From positions 520,501 through 584,500 of the forward strand of contig NC_011830.1 in the NCBI RefSeq assembly GCF_000021925.1: DNA of 64,000 nucleotides. The letters run 5' to 3'. This stretch comes from Desulfitobacterium hafniense DCB-2 (lineage in GTDB: Bacteria; Bacillota; Desulfitobacteriia; Desulfitobacteriales; Desulfitobacteriaceae). A program made the position numbers and the translations under genes. The notes under the pieces are model-generated. The model was not told where the DNA came from and made no database searches. It worked only from the letters and a program-made list of their open reading frames with translations. This document shows positions 18,155-28,600 of the stretch, one piece after another. Within the stretch, counting starts at the first letter, position 1. Each line of letters opens with the position of its first letter.

Positions 18155-18871
18155 TTAATTCCCGTTAATCGGTTTATTTTTTATTTCATTGCTGACAATC
18201 TCGCCATCTACCAGTGTCACAATCCGGTCGGCATAAACTGTCATTTCCGGGTCATGGGTGACCAGGATGATGGTTTGCTTAAACGTCCCTGCAAAGTTTT
18301 TGATCATAGTCATAACTTCTTTGGTTGTTTTTGTATCAAGGTTCCCGGTAGGCTCATCCGCAAAAACAACCGCAGGTTTTGTGACAAAGGCCCTGGCAAT
18401 TCCCACCCGCTGCTGCTGCCCCCCCGACATTTGTCCGGGATAGTGATGCAATCGATGCCCAAGCCCGACCTTTTGCAGCATGCTCTGGGCCATGGCATTG
18501 CGTTTTCCTTCCGGCACACCACGAAACATCAGGGGCAGGGCCACATTTTCTGTGGCGGTCAGCATAGGCAGCAAATTATAAGACTGGAAGACAAAGCCGA
18601 TATATTTTTGCCTGAATTCGGCAAGCTGATCTTCATTTAAATGGGAAATGGGGACACCGCCTATTTTTACGCCCCCCTTAGAAGGTTTCTCCATCCCTGC
18701 CAATTGATTTAAAAGCGTACTTTTTCCAGAACCTGACGCGCCGAATATGCAGCACAGTTCCCCGCGATTTATGGAGAAGTTTATTCGTTTTAAAGCGACA
18801 ACAACTTCTTCCCCCATAATGTATTCTTTGCGAAGGTTACGGATTTCAATTAATGGTTTCTCCAAATCCAA
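18155..18871 (-). CDS. MacB/LolD-type ABC transporter ATP-binding protein
   Basis: 238 aa. Walker A GASGSGKST (~41), Q-loop FQSYNLLP, signature MSGGQQQRVGIARA (~147), Walker B VVFADEPTGNLD, and H-loop VTHDPE. Closest in pattern to LolD/MacB/FtsE ATPases that pair with FtsX-fold permeases, matching the 14237-15568 gene. First gene of the operon, divergent from the hybrid histidine kinase at 19258, which may sense a related envelope signal. Confidence 0.95.
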   Translation of the reverse strand: MDLEKPLIEIRNLRKEYIMGEEVVVALKRINFSINRGELCCIFGASGSGKSTLLNQLAGMEKPSKGGVKIGGVPISHLNEDQLAEFRQKYIGFVFQSYNLLPMLTATENVALPLMFRGVPEGKRNAMAQSMLQKVGLGHRLHHYPGQMSGGQQQRVGIARAFVTKPAVVFADEPTGNLDTKTTKEVMTMIKNFAGTFKQTIILVTHDPEMTVYADRIVTLVDGEIVSNEIKNKPINGN

Positions 18872-19257
18872 TAGGTCTCCTTTTCCTGATTTTAAGCTAC
18901 TATCTGTAAGCTTAAGGTCCGTTCTTATCGGTTTGTGAACTTCCCGGATTGTCCTGACTCATTAACCGAATTTTATATTTCCAACATCTAGGATTCGACA
19001 GCTATATTCCAAAACCCTTGCAATATCGGATTTTTATCGGAATTTTATGTTTTTTAGCAAATCTTGCTTAGGTATTTGTTTAAATCCCCTTAGTTAGCTT
19101 AGGTTAACCAAGGAGATTTCTTTTTGCCTTTCGAAGTACCTTCGGCATACTGCCCTTAAAGTACAGAAAAAGAAAATGAAAGTGTGAGCTGCGTTTGTTT
19201 TTATTGAGAGATTTTTGAGAGAGAAATTGATAAACTTATAGTAGATTATGAGAAAAG
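18872..19257. promoter_or_regulatory. Divergent intergenic region between ABC operon and hybrid kinase
   Basis: 386 bases with no gene. A weak sigma-A promoter reads toward the kinase: TTGAGA at 19215-19220, 16-base spacer, TATAGT at 19237-19242. The region is rich in short direct repeats such as ATCGGA and TTAGGT-like words but shows no clear operator. Confidence 0.4.
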
Positions 19258-22200
19258 GTGCTGGATAGATTGAGAAGATATTTTAAGATAAAACAGCTTA
19301 TCGCTGTGATAATCCTATTAAGCACAATGTTGCTGATGCTATCCACTATTTACTATACCGATGCTCCCGAACAAGAATCTCCTGCTGCTGTACAGGGGAC
19401 TCTGGATCTGTCTTCCTGGGACTTCACAAAGGATAGGAGTGTCTTCCTAAATGGAGAATGGGATTTTTACCCGGGAAAACTTCTGCAGCCTGAAGAGCTT
19501 CCCAAGGAAACTCATTATTTCATGAAAGTTCCCGGGGGCTGGGATAAAACAAAGGGGGCTTTCCTTCAGAAATCAAGGGGAAACGGCACCTACAGGCTCT
19601 CTGTAAAGCTGCCGGAATTGCAGGAGCAGCTGGGGTTAAAAATTCATAATATATGGATGGCCCACAGGCTTTTTATCAACGGTCAATTGGTCAAAGAATC
19701 CGGACTGCCCTCAGACAGTCTTGAGGGCTATCAGGCCCTTAATACGCCATACGTTGTTGTAGTAGAGCCGGCTGAGGAGCTGGAGATCGTTATTCAGGTA
19801 TCGAATCAAGTCCATTTTACGGGAGGAATTGCCCACCCCATTCAGCTGGGGCTCAAGAATTACATAGAGAAGAAAAATATGCTGGCCTTTGGAGGAGATA
19901 TGGCAGTTTTTCTGCTGTTTCTTATGTTTGGAATTTATCACCTTCATATGTACAACATGAGGGACAAAGAAAAAACCTACCTGTTCAGCGGACTGTTTTT
20001 GCTAAGCATCTCTATAGTCTCAATTACTTTTGGGGAAAAAGTTTTAATGCAGGTTTTTGAGGAGATCCCCTTTGCCGTGGCTTATAAATTACAGGATTTT
20101 TTTCTTTTTGCCAGCTTTGCAGCGCTGACTTTATTTATTCAGTCCCTGGAGCCGGGAACTATCAAGGGGAGGAATTTAATTCTATCCCTGATGCCCGTGC
20201 TGATTTATCTGGGAGTGGTTATCTTGATACCCTACCACTGGTATTCGCCCGTCAAATTATATATTACTTTTTACGCTAATTTACTGCTGTTTTTTTATAT
20301 TATAAGACTTATCTATATGCTTTTTTATAAAAAACAGGGAAAATTGCCCCTTAATGAGTCGGTTTATATTTTCCTGTGCTGTATATTTGCCGGAGTCATC
20401 ATTATTGATTACAACTTATATTATTCAGGATATACCAATGGAAATATGATTGCGAGATTAGGGATATTCGCCTTTTTGCTCAGCCTCAATCTCTTTTTGT
20501 CCAGGCGGTTCACCAACAAAATGAATGAAGTACAAGCCCTTTCCGAGGAATTGATAAGGTCCAGGGAAATAAAGGATGAGTTTCTGGCCAGAACATCCCA
20601 TGAGCTGAAAACTCCCCTCCACGGTATTATCAATATCTCCGGCCACCTTTTGAAGGGAGAGACATCTTCCTTAAGCCTGGAGCAAAGGGAAAACCTTTTG
20701 TTGCTCCAGGATACTTCCTCCAGGCTTTCGCTGCTGGTTAATGATTTAGTTGACATAATAAAGCTTCGCCATGAGGACTTGCAGCTGAATCTTATCACGG
20801 TTGATTTATATGTGGTGATTCAACTGGTATTTCAACTGTTGTCCTTTGATTTGCAGGGCAAGGAAGTGAAGATGCTGAATAAAGTAAAACCTATGACCTT
20901 CGTAGAGGCTGATGAAAATCGCCTGAGGCAAATTTTATATAATATTACCTCCAACGCCATGAAGCATACGGAAAAAGGAGAAATTGTTGCCCAGGCAAGG
21001 GAGGAGGGCTTGGACATAGTCCTGACCATTTCCGATACGGGAAAGGGAATTCCGCAGGAACATTGGGAGCTGGTCTTTAAGGACTTCAATCATGATTCGC
21101 TGCCGCAGCAGGACTATAAACAGGGTATGGGTTTGGGGTTATATATCAGCAGGCAGCTGGCCAGAAAAATGAAGGGGGAGGTATGGATTGCCGATTCTGT
21201 TGTCAATAAAGGGACAAGTATGGCGGTACGACTTGCCAAGGGGCAGTGTTTAAACACCGAAATGACTGCCGGATCGGTATTGGAAAGAAAAGTTTGGAGT
21301 TCAAAACCAACAAGTTCCGGCTTAAGTGAGAAAATGAAAAAGATATTGATTGTCGATGATGAACCCACCAATATTAGAGTTTTATCCCTTATGTTGGAGG
21401 GAGAGTATCAGGTGTCTGCAGCCTATAGTGGGGAGAAAGCCCTGGAATCACTTAAAAACGAAAAATTCCATCTTCTTTTGACCGATCTGATGATGCCCGG
21501 CATGTCAGGTATCGAACTGACCCAACAAATAAGACAAAATTACTCTCTGATCGAACTGCCTATTATCATTGCCACAGCCAGGAACAGAGAGAGGGAAATA
21601 GAATTGGCTTATCAAAACGGCGCTAATGATTATATTACCAAACCCTTTACGGCAGAAGAGGTTCAATGGAGGGTAAGGAGCCTGCTGAAGCTGACGGATA
21701 CCATGGAGAAGGCTTTTGAAAGTGAGATGGCTTATTTGCAGGCCCAAATCAAGCCCCATTTCATCTATAATGCTTTAAGCAATATCATTGCCCTCTGTCA
21801 TGAGGATGGGGAGAAGGCTTCAGAGATGTTATCCCTCCTGAGCAGATATTTAAGACATATTTTTCAGCGGGATCAGAACCAGCAGACTTTACAACTGCAG
21901 CAGGAGCTGGACCTTATCAAAACCTATGTGGAAATTGAACAGCTGCGGTTTGGAAAGCATCTTCACTATGAAACCTATGTTGATCCGGAAATCCTCAATA
22001 AGGGGATAAAGATTCCGACGCTGCTTATTCAGCCTTTGGTTGAAAACGCCATACGGCACGGGCTTTTTAATAAAGAAGGAGAGGGAACGGTGTCTCTGAG
22101 GATTACGGAGGGGGAAGGATTTATTCACATTATCGTAGAAGACAACGGCGTAGGTATGAGTGAGGATGAGGTAGGGAGGATCCTGAACGGAAAAGGGGGA

Positions 22201-22326
22201 AAGGGTGTAGGCCTCAAGAATGTTTTGATGAGGGTAGCCTCCTTGCCCAAAGCTGCTTTTTTAATCGACTCTGAATTGGAAAAGGGAACCCGGTGCAGTA
22301 TTTTTTTGCCCAAAGAGCTGGTTTAA
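19258..22326 (+). CDS. Hybrid 7TMR-DISM sensor with both a HisKA kinase and a LytS-type kinase
   Basis: 1022 aa. N-terminal helix, extracellular DISM-like domain (~45-195, LDLSSWDFTKDRSVFLNGEW), seven helices to ~405 and a coiled coil. Then HisKA with ARTSHELKTPLHG (His448), a HATPase with NRLRQILYNITSNAMKH and GMGLGLYISRQL, and a REC domain (IVDDEP at ~697, phospho-acceptor Asp743 in LLTDLMMPG, Lys in TKPF). A LytS/YehU-type His_kinase follows (AQIKPHFIYNALSN, His834), with a second HATPase (QPLVENAIRHG). Start GTG 19258 or TTG 19270, both near AAAAGG. Two unlike kinase cores in one chain is unusual. It is followed by a shorter paralogue. Confidence 0.9.
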   Translation: MLDRLRRYFKIKQLIAVIILLSTMLLMLSTIYYTDAPEQESPAAVQGTLDLSSWDFTKDRSVFLNGEWDFYPGKLLQPEELPKETHYFMKVPGGWDKTKGAFLQKSRGNGTYRLSVKLPELQEQLGLKIHNIWMAHRLFINGQLVKESGLPSDSLEGYQALNTPYVVVVEPAEELEIVIQVSNQVHFTGGIAHPIQLGLKNYIEKKNMLAFGGDMAVFLLFLMFGIYHLHMYNMRDKEKTYLFSGLFLLSISIVSITFGEKVLMQVFEEIPFAVAYKLQDFFLFASFAALTLFIQSLEPGTIKGRNLILSLMPVLIYLGVVILIPYHWYSPVKLYITFYANLLLFFYIIRLIYMLFYKKQGKLPLNESVYIFLCCIFAGVIIIDYNLYYSGYTNGNMIARLGIFAFLLSLNLFLSRRFTNKMNEVQALSEELIRSREIKDEFLARTSHELKTPLHGIINISGHLLKGETSSLSLEQRENLLLLQDTSSRLSLLVNDLVDIIKLRHEDLQLNLITVDLYVVIQLVFQLLSFDLQGKEVKMLNKVKPMTFVEADENRLRQILYNITSNAMKHTEKGEIVAQAREEGLDIVLTISDTGKGIPQEHWELVFKDFNHDSLPQQDYKQGMGLGLYISRQLARKMKGEVWIADSVVNKGTSMAVRLAKGQCLNTEMTAGSVLERKVWSSKPTSSGLSEKMKKILIVDDEPTNIRVLSLMLEGEYQVSAAYSGEKALESLKNEKFHLLLTDLMMPGMSGIELTQQIRQNYSLIELPIIIATARNREREIELAYQNGANDYITKPFTAEEVQWRVRSLLKLTDTMEKAFESEMAYLQAQIKPHFIYNALSNIIALCHEDGEKASEMLSLLSRYLRHIFQRDQNQQTLQLQQELDLIKTYVEIEQLRFGKHLHYETYVDPEILNKGIKIPTLLIQPLVENAIRHGLFNKEGEGTVSLRITEGEGFIHIIVEDNGVGMSEDEVGRILNGKGGKGVGLKNVLMRVASLPKAAFLIDSELEKGTRCSIFLPKELV

Positions 22327-22409
22327 ATTCCAAAAATCCGCTTGTCTCGCGCTTTATTTTAAAGCATAATCAAATAGTGTAAAACAAGGAGACCTCAGGA
22401 GAAAGTATC

Positions 22410-24347
22410 TTGATAAAACGAATTTTAGCAATCTTAATCATTACGATCATAGGGGTTTCCTCGATTCTGCCTTCCGTGATCTCCGACAGCCGGGGGCCGG
22501 ACCCTCTTTCGCTGCATGCTGAGGCTGGGACGATGGATCTTTCGGCATGGGATATTCAGAAGGATCCAACCCTAAAGCTGGATGGGGAATGGGAATTTTA
22601 CTGGAGTCAGCTTCTCGGCCCGGAGGATTTTCAGCCGGACGGCGGGAGAATTCCCCAGCTGACAGGATATATGAGGGTTCCGTCAATATGGAGCGGCAAA
22701 GAACTCAATGGCACGGTACTTCCTGCTTTTGGATGTGCAACCTACCGGCTTGTATTAAAGAATATCCCGTACCACGGTGTGCTGGGGCTGAAAAAGGAAA
22801 ATGTCCGCCTGTCAAGCAGGGTCTATGTGGATGGTCAGGAGTTGTTTTCAGACGGAGTGCCGTCGCTTACGGAAGCGGAGTATGAATCGGGAAACAATCC
22901 CCAGCTGGGCTTCTATTATTGTGACGGCAGCGAATTGGAAATTATCGTGCAGGCTGCAAATTACGATTACATAAATGGCGGGATACCGGTGTCCTTTAAG
23001 ATTGGCGAACAAACAGCCATGCTGGCTCAGCAGGAGAAAGGCAATTTGCTGGGCTTCAGTGTCCTGGTTACTTTGTGGTCCATTGCGCTGTTGTATCTCA
23101 TTTTTTTTATCAACGCCAGATACTTCAAAAGAAAGGCTGCTTCGTTGCTGTCTTTTGCAATCTTTTGTTTCCTTTTCGCTGTCGGAAACGCGCTCACCGA
23201 TCAACGTCCTCTGGTAATGATGCTGCCGGATATTTCCTTTGAAGCGATATTTAAAATGAAGGATTTCTTTCTGTCCGCAAGCCTGATTGCCGTAACCGTG
23301 ATATTTTATCAGGCCAGAAAGGGTATTATCTCGCTGCGAATGACAGGAATGGTCTCTGCGGTATACGGCTGCTATCTGATTGCTGTGCTGACCCTGCCGA
23401 TCTACCTCTATTACAAGCTGCACCCGTTTATTATGCTTTTAAATACAATCGTGCTGATCATCCTGTTGGCAAGGACGACAGTTTTATTTCTGAGATGTAA
23501 GAAATCCGACGTGCTTGATTACTTACTGCTTTTCATTGCGATCCTGGCCCTCAATCTTTATTCCGCCGATTCGATTCTTTTTGCACTGTCCCTGAAGACG
23601 GTTTCCTCTCTCTGCCAGATTTATATTGTCACCTTTGCCTTCGTGACGATTTTCCGGCTTTCCATGCATTATTACGAGGTTCTGGCTAACCTCAGGATAT
23701 CGATGAAGCGTACACAGGACGCTGAAATTGCGTTTTTACGGTCTCAGATCAAGCCTCACTTTCTGTATAATGCCCTGAATTCCATCGCCGCTTTATGCAA
23801 AGAGGCTCCCGATCAGGCGGAAGACGTCGTCATACAGCTTTCCGAGTATCTGAGAGGAAGCTTTGATTTTAAAACATTGGATTCGCTTACCACGGTGAAA
23901 AAGGAAACGGAGCTGCTGGAGGCCTATCTGAACATTGAAAAAGTACGTTTCGGCAAGAGGCTTAATGTGGAGTATGATATCGATGAAAGCATCAATTTTC
24001 CGATTCCTCCCCTCATCTTGCAGCCTCTGGTCGAAAATGCGGTAAGACACGGTCTGATGTCCGGCGTAAGCGGGGGAACCGTTAAAATCTCGATAAAAAA
24101 AGAGATGGCAAACGTGGTTTTTTCCATTGAGGATGACGGAATCGGTATGGAGCCTTCACAGGTGAAGCGGCTGCTGGAGCAGGCGCCGGACGAAAACGGG
24201 GTGGGCCTGTGGAATATCAACCAAAGGCTCAGACTGATCTACGGAAATGAGCTTGAAGTATGGAGTGAAAGAGGAGTCGGAACGAGGGTATCGTTTCAGC
24301 TTCCCTGGAATTCCCGGGAAACATCGCTGTCACACGGTAATCTATGA
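22410..24347 (+). CDS. 7TMR-DISM LytS-type sensor histidine kinase
   Basis: 645 aa. TTG 22410 start with CAGGAGA at 22396-22402. It has an N-terminal helix, an extracellular domain with the same LSAWDIQKDPTLKLDGEWEF signature as the larger kinase, seven helices (~205-415), then a LytS/YehU-type core with SQIKPHFLYNALNSIAAL (His450) and HATPase (LQPLVENAVRHG, then GVGLWNINQRL). It resembles the 19258 protein with the HisKA-HATPase-REC middle removed, so the two are paralogues. It probably phosphorylates the response regulator 26 bases downstream. Confidence 0.92.
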   Translation: MIKRILAILIITIIGVSSILPSVISDSRGPDPLSLHAEAGTMDLSAWDIQKDPTLKLDGEWEFYWSQLLGPEDFQPDGGRIPQLTGYMRVPSIWSGKELNGTVLPAFGCATYRLVLKNIPYHGVLGLKKENVRLSSRVYVDGQELFSDGVPSLTEAEYESGNNPQLGFYYCDGSELEIIVQAANYDYINGGIPVSFKIGEQTAMLAQQEKGNLLGFSVLVTLWSIALLYLIFFINARYFKRKAASLLSFAIFCFLFAVGNALTDQRPLVMMLPDISFEAIFKMKDFFLSASLIAVTVIFYQARKGIISLRMTGMVSAVYGCYLIAVLTLPIYLYYKLHPFIMLLNTIVLIILLARTTVLFLRCKKSDVLDYLLLFIAILALNLYSADSILFALSLKTVSSLCQIYIVTFAFVTIFRLSMHYYEVLANLRISMKRTQDAEIAFLRSQIKPHFLYNALNSIAALCKEAPDQAEDVVIQLSEYLRGSFDFKTLDSLTTVKKETELLEAYLNIEKVRFGKRLNVEYDIDESINFPIPPLILQPLVENAVRHGLMSGVSGGTVKISIKKEMANVVFSIEDDGIGMEPSQVKRLLEQAPDENGVGLWNINQRLRLIYGNELEVWSERGVGTRVSFQLPWNSRETSLSHGNL

Positions 24348-24373
24348 TGAATCGTAGCGGAGGGTAATATTAG

Positions 24374-25471
24374 ATGGAGGTCATAGTTGTTGATGATGAA
24401 GAACTGTCCCTGAACCGTCTGGGTAATATGCTTGCCGGTATGCCAGGCGTTGAAGTCTGCGGACTGTTTTATACGGCCGCAGAAGCGCTGCGATATATCA
24501 ATGAAAATAAACCGGATGCGGTGTTTCTGGATATCTGCATCCCGGAAACCGACGGACTTGCTCTTGCCAACAAGATTAAGGATATTGACGACTCCGCCAA
24601 GGTGGTTTTTGTGACAGGGTATGACGAATATGCCGTCAGAGCCTTTGAATTGGAAGCCGTTGATTATCTGATGAAGCCGATCAGCCGTGACCGTCTTGAA
24701 AAGACGGTCCAAAGGCTGCAGCGCGCCTGTATAGGCACAGGCCGGCAAAGCAAACCCCAGATGAAGGTTTCCTGCTTCGGCGGTTTTCGTGCGGCTGTTG
24801 GGGACTCGGACTCCGGCATTGTGAACTGGCGGTCGCCCAAGACGGAGGAGCTGTTCGCCTTTCTCATTTTTAAAAAAAATGTCAGCCGGGATGAAATTGT
24901 CAATACGCTGTGGGATGGTTTAGAACCGGACAGGGCTTTGACAAACATAAATTCTACCATGTACTATATCCGTAAGGCCCTCAGCCCCCACGGCCTGGAA
25001 AAATGCATCGCCGCCACCCGTAAGGAGATTCGTATCGATTCAGAGCTGATCTCCTGCGACTTATATGAATTTGAAAGGCTGCTGAGAGGCAGGCCGAGCA
25101 GCAAAGACCGCGTCGAAACTCTTGACCGGCTGGCTGAACTGTACAAGGGTGAACTCTTTCAGGGCAAAGCCTATGAGTGGTCCTTTTCAAAATCCCGAAG
25201 CCTTGAGAGCGGCTTTATAAGCGCCCTTCTGGAAACAGCGGAATATTACAGGGAAAAGCAGGGATATGAACAGGCTGAAAAAATGTATAAAAGGGCCCTT
25301 GAAATCGATCCCTTCAATGAGGAGATCTGCGGCCATATCATTCAAATTTGTTTGAAAATGGGCAGGAAAAGCGAGGCGCTGCGCTTATATCTCCAGATGG
25401 AAAAGTTTCTGATGGAAGAGCTAGGAGAGAAGCCTCAGGATAAATTGAAAAAATTTTTTGAGGAACAATAG
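24374..25471 (+). CDS. Response regulator with SARP-type DNA-binding/BTAD output
   Basis: 365 aa. REC domain 1-120: acidic pair Asp7-Asp8, phospho-acceptor Asp53 in AVFLDICIPETDG, Lys101 in MKPIS. A winged-helix domain follows (~128-225, SCFGGFRA, then PKTEELFAFLIF and STMYYIRKAL), and a bacterial-transcriptional-activator TPR-like domain (~226-365, YEQAEKMYKRALEIDPFNEE). Co-transcribed with the kinase ending at 24347. The giant surface-protein gene starts 135 bases later and is an obvious candidate target. Confidence 0.9.
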   Translation: MEVIVVDDEELSLNRLGNMLAGMPGVEVCGLFYTAAEALRYINENKPDAVFLDICIPETDGLALANKIKDIDDSAKVVFVTGYDEYAVRAFELEAVDYLMKPISRDRLEKTVQRLQRACIGTGRQSKPQMKVSCFGGFRAAVGDSDSGIVNWRSPKTEELFAFLIFKKNVSRDEIVNTLWDGLEPDRALTNINSTMYYIRKALSPHGLEKCIAATRKEIRIDSELISCDLYEFERLLRGRPSSKDRVETLDRLAELYKGELFQGKAYEWSFSKSRSLESGFISALLETAEYYREKQGYEQAEKMYKRALEIDPFNEEICGHIIQICLKMGRKSEALRLYLQMEKFLMEELGEKPQDKLKKFFEEQ

Positions 25472-25485
25472 TATATGGTGTGAAA

Positions 25486-25520
25486 AGAGGCTCCGGAGGA
25501 ATGTCCGGGGCCTTTTGTTT
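25486..25520 (+). terminator. Terminator after the response regulator gene
   Basis: Arms AGGCTCCGG (25488-25496) and CCGGGGCCT (25504-25512) with one G-U pair and an 7-base loop, followed by TTTTGTTTATTTTTT. Confidence 0.75.
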
Positions 25521-25605
25521 ATTTTTTGTTTAGTCGAAAAATGTAAAATAACTAGAAAGCCTGTCTGCCAAACAAAGTAATAAATTTACAAAAGGAGGAT
25601 TCTTA

Positions 25606-28600
25606 ATGAATTATCGAAAAGTGAAAAAATTGTTGGGGATGCTGTTGGTTGTGGCAATGCTGCTTCCCATGATCCCAGTTTCGCCGGTATACGCAGATAC
25701 CCCAACAGACTGGCAGGTGTTAGGAAATGGAGCGTTTCCACCGCAATCAACAAGCCTTACGTCATTGCCCGTAGATGGCGGAACAACGTATGCAGCTGTT
25801 ACAGTTGGTACCAGCAAAACGGCAGTATACCGCTTGGATGAAAGCGGAAACGGGCAAATCGGCTCAGATCTTGAATACGCATGGAACGGCTCACTGTATG
25901 CAGATAACGACACCCTTTATTTTGCCTATCTGAAAGGCGACAGTGAACTGAAATTAGTAAAATATAATCTGAATGACATGGGTGGAGCCTGGGAGACGCT
26001 GGGAACCCCAACGATCCTAACTATGACTAATGAGATATCATTGTATGCCCATAACGGAATCCTCTATGTAGTCTATGCGCAAGGTGGCCAGGCGAAGCTT
26101 GCCCGGTACGACGAAGCTGGCGGAGGTTTTTCCGAGATAGGATCGTTCGCGAACGGCTATGCCAGATCGCTGTCATTGAAAGGCGATGGTGACGGAAACC
26201 TTTATGTATCATATATAGAGGTCGGCTATGTAAATGTAAAAAAATTATCCTCCGGTGGGAGCACCCTGGAACAGGTAGGCGGCGCTGTTTCCGACTTTGG
26301 AACTGATGCTTCGCTTTTTGTGTATGGCGGTACGCCTTATGTGGCATTTACTAATATTTTAAATTCACAGGATCAGAAGTGTGTGGTAAAAAAGTTTGAG
26401 GGTGACAGTTGGCTGACCGTAGGAAGCGGAGACGGTGTCTCCAATGACATTGCAGCAGGCAATTCCTTATATATAGATGATGAAGGAACTCCCTATGTGG
26501 CGTATGAAGGCGGAAATGGCCATAATGCAACGGTATATAGGCTGGAGAATACCAGCTGGGTACCGGTAGGCTACCAGGGGTATGCTTCAACCGGATCGGC
26601 ATCCCATCTTTCCCTGGCTGTCTATGATGGAATCGCTTATCTGGCATATGGAGATGCTCACAACGGTAACGCTCCAGTGGTAAGGTGGCATGAACTGCCG
26701 CCCAGTTCAGTGTGGGAGACGGTAGGAAGCGGGCCGCGCTCATCGCCATACGCAAACTTTACCTCATTATTTATGAATGACGGCATTCCCTATCTTGCTT
26801 TTTCAGATCAGTGGGATAATGCCAACAGGATCGTAGCAGAAAAGTTTGTGGGCAATCAATGGGAAGTTGTACTCAACCGATACTTCGCTAAATCGGTGCA
26901 AGATGGTGCGGTGTATGTCGATGAGAATACGGATACTCCTTATATGGCCTATGTTACTTATGATGCGCATGTAGAAGTATTGAAACTGGTCAATTCCGGC
27001 GGTGTAATCGACTGGAATATGGTAGGCAGTACGACCTCGTTAGATGAACTCGCCCGTGGTCTGTCCCTATATGTCCATAACGGCGTTTCCTATGTGGCAT
27101 ATGCCGACATGGCTAACGATGACAGCCCGGTAGTAAAGATGTTTGCCAGTGGTAGCACTGTTCCGGTTCCGGTGGGGGATGTGGGCGAAACCTTGGCCAG
27201 CTATGTGTCCATGAAGGGCGATGCCGCCGGGAACCTTTATTTGGTATTCGAATCAAGCCCGTCAGACCGGATTAAAGTGATGAAGAAACCTTACGCCAGC
27301 GACACCTGGTCGATGGTAGGGGATTTTGTTTCTCCCGGGAGGACAAATGGCCCCTCGTTGTATCTATATGATGACGGCTCCGGGAATGTCACTCCCTATG
27401 TAGCCTATGCAGATGCTCAATCCGACTATCGTCCAATCGTCAGGAAATTTGTGGGGGACGAGTGGGTGACAGTAGGCGATGATTATGTTTCAGAGGATTT
27501 CACGTGGGAAACTTCCTTGTACGTAGATGGGGATGGAACACCTTATGTCGCCTATGTAATCGGCGAAGGCGAGTATTCAAGAGTATTCAAGCTGGACGAT
27601 AACAGCTGGGTACCGGTGGGCGGAGATGGATATGCTTCCGATGGAGACTCATCCGGGATTTCCTTGGCTGTATGGAATGGCGTCCCTTATCTGTCCTATG
27701 CTGATCATGAAAACGAGGGTAGGGCAGTCGTAAGGCGGTATGCTCCTTTCGGCATAGCACCAACCATCTCGGCCCAGCCCAGCCATCAGACAGTAACGGC
27801 AGGGCAGACAGCAACCTTCACAGTAACTGCAACAGGTACAGCCCCACTGAGCCACCAATGGAAAAAGGATGGTACAGATATACCCGGAGCAACTGCCAGC
27901 ACCCTGACCATCACCGATGCCCAGGCATCGGATGCAGGAAGCTATACCTGCTATGTGAGCAATGCAGCAGGCAATATAACCAGTAATGCGGCAACCCTGA
28001 CCGTCAATCAACTTGGTGCGCTGGTTCTTACTGCGGCGCCCGGCAATCAGCAGGTAACCCTGACCTGGAACGATATCCCCGAAGCAGCCGGCTACAGCGT
28101 ATTTAAAGACAATGCCCTCTTAGAAACTGTAACCGGAAGTGCAATCAGTGTAACCGGACTTACCAACGGAACCACGTATCACTTTGAAGTTAAAGCACTG
28201 GACAGTAATGCGGTGGTCATTGCGGCTTCCGGCCAAGTCAGTGCCACTCCTGTCACAACTCCCGGAATACCCACCGCAATAACCGCTGTCGCCGGCAACG
28301 GTGAGGCGACCATTAGCTTTACTGCACCCTCCGATCATGGAGGCAGCCCCATTACCGGGTATATAGTTACCTCAAGCCCTGGCAACATTGCAGCAACAGG
28401 GACAGGAACGACGATTACAGTTACGGGCTTGAGCAATGGCACCACCTATACCTTTACGGTGAAAGCTGTCAATGCAGCAGGAAACGGGACTGATTCAGCT
28501 GCCTCCAATGCCGTAACACCGCAAAGACCAAGATCATCGGACGACGAAAGCTCCGGTGGAAACACAACCCCGGTTAGTTCAACTCCCTCCGGTGTAACCC

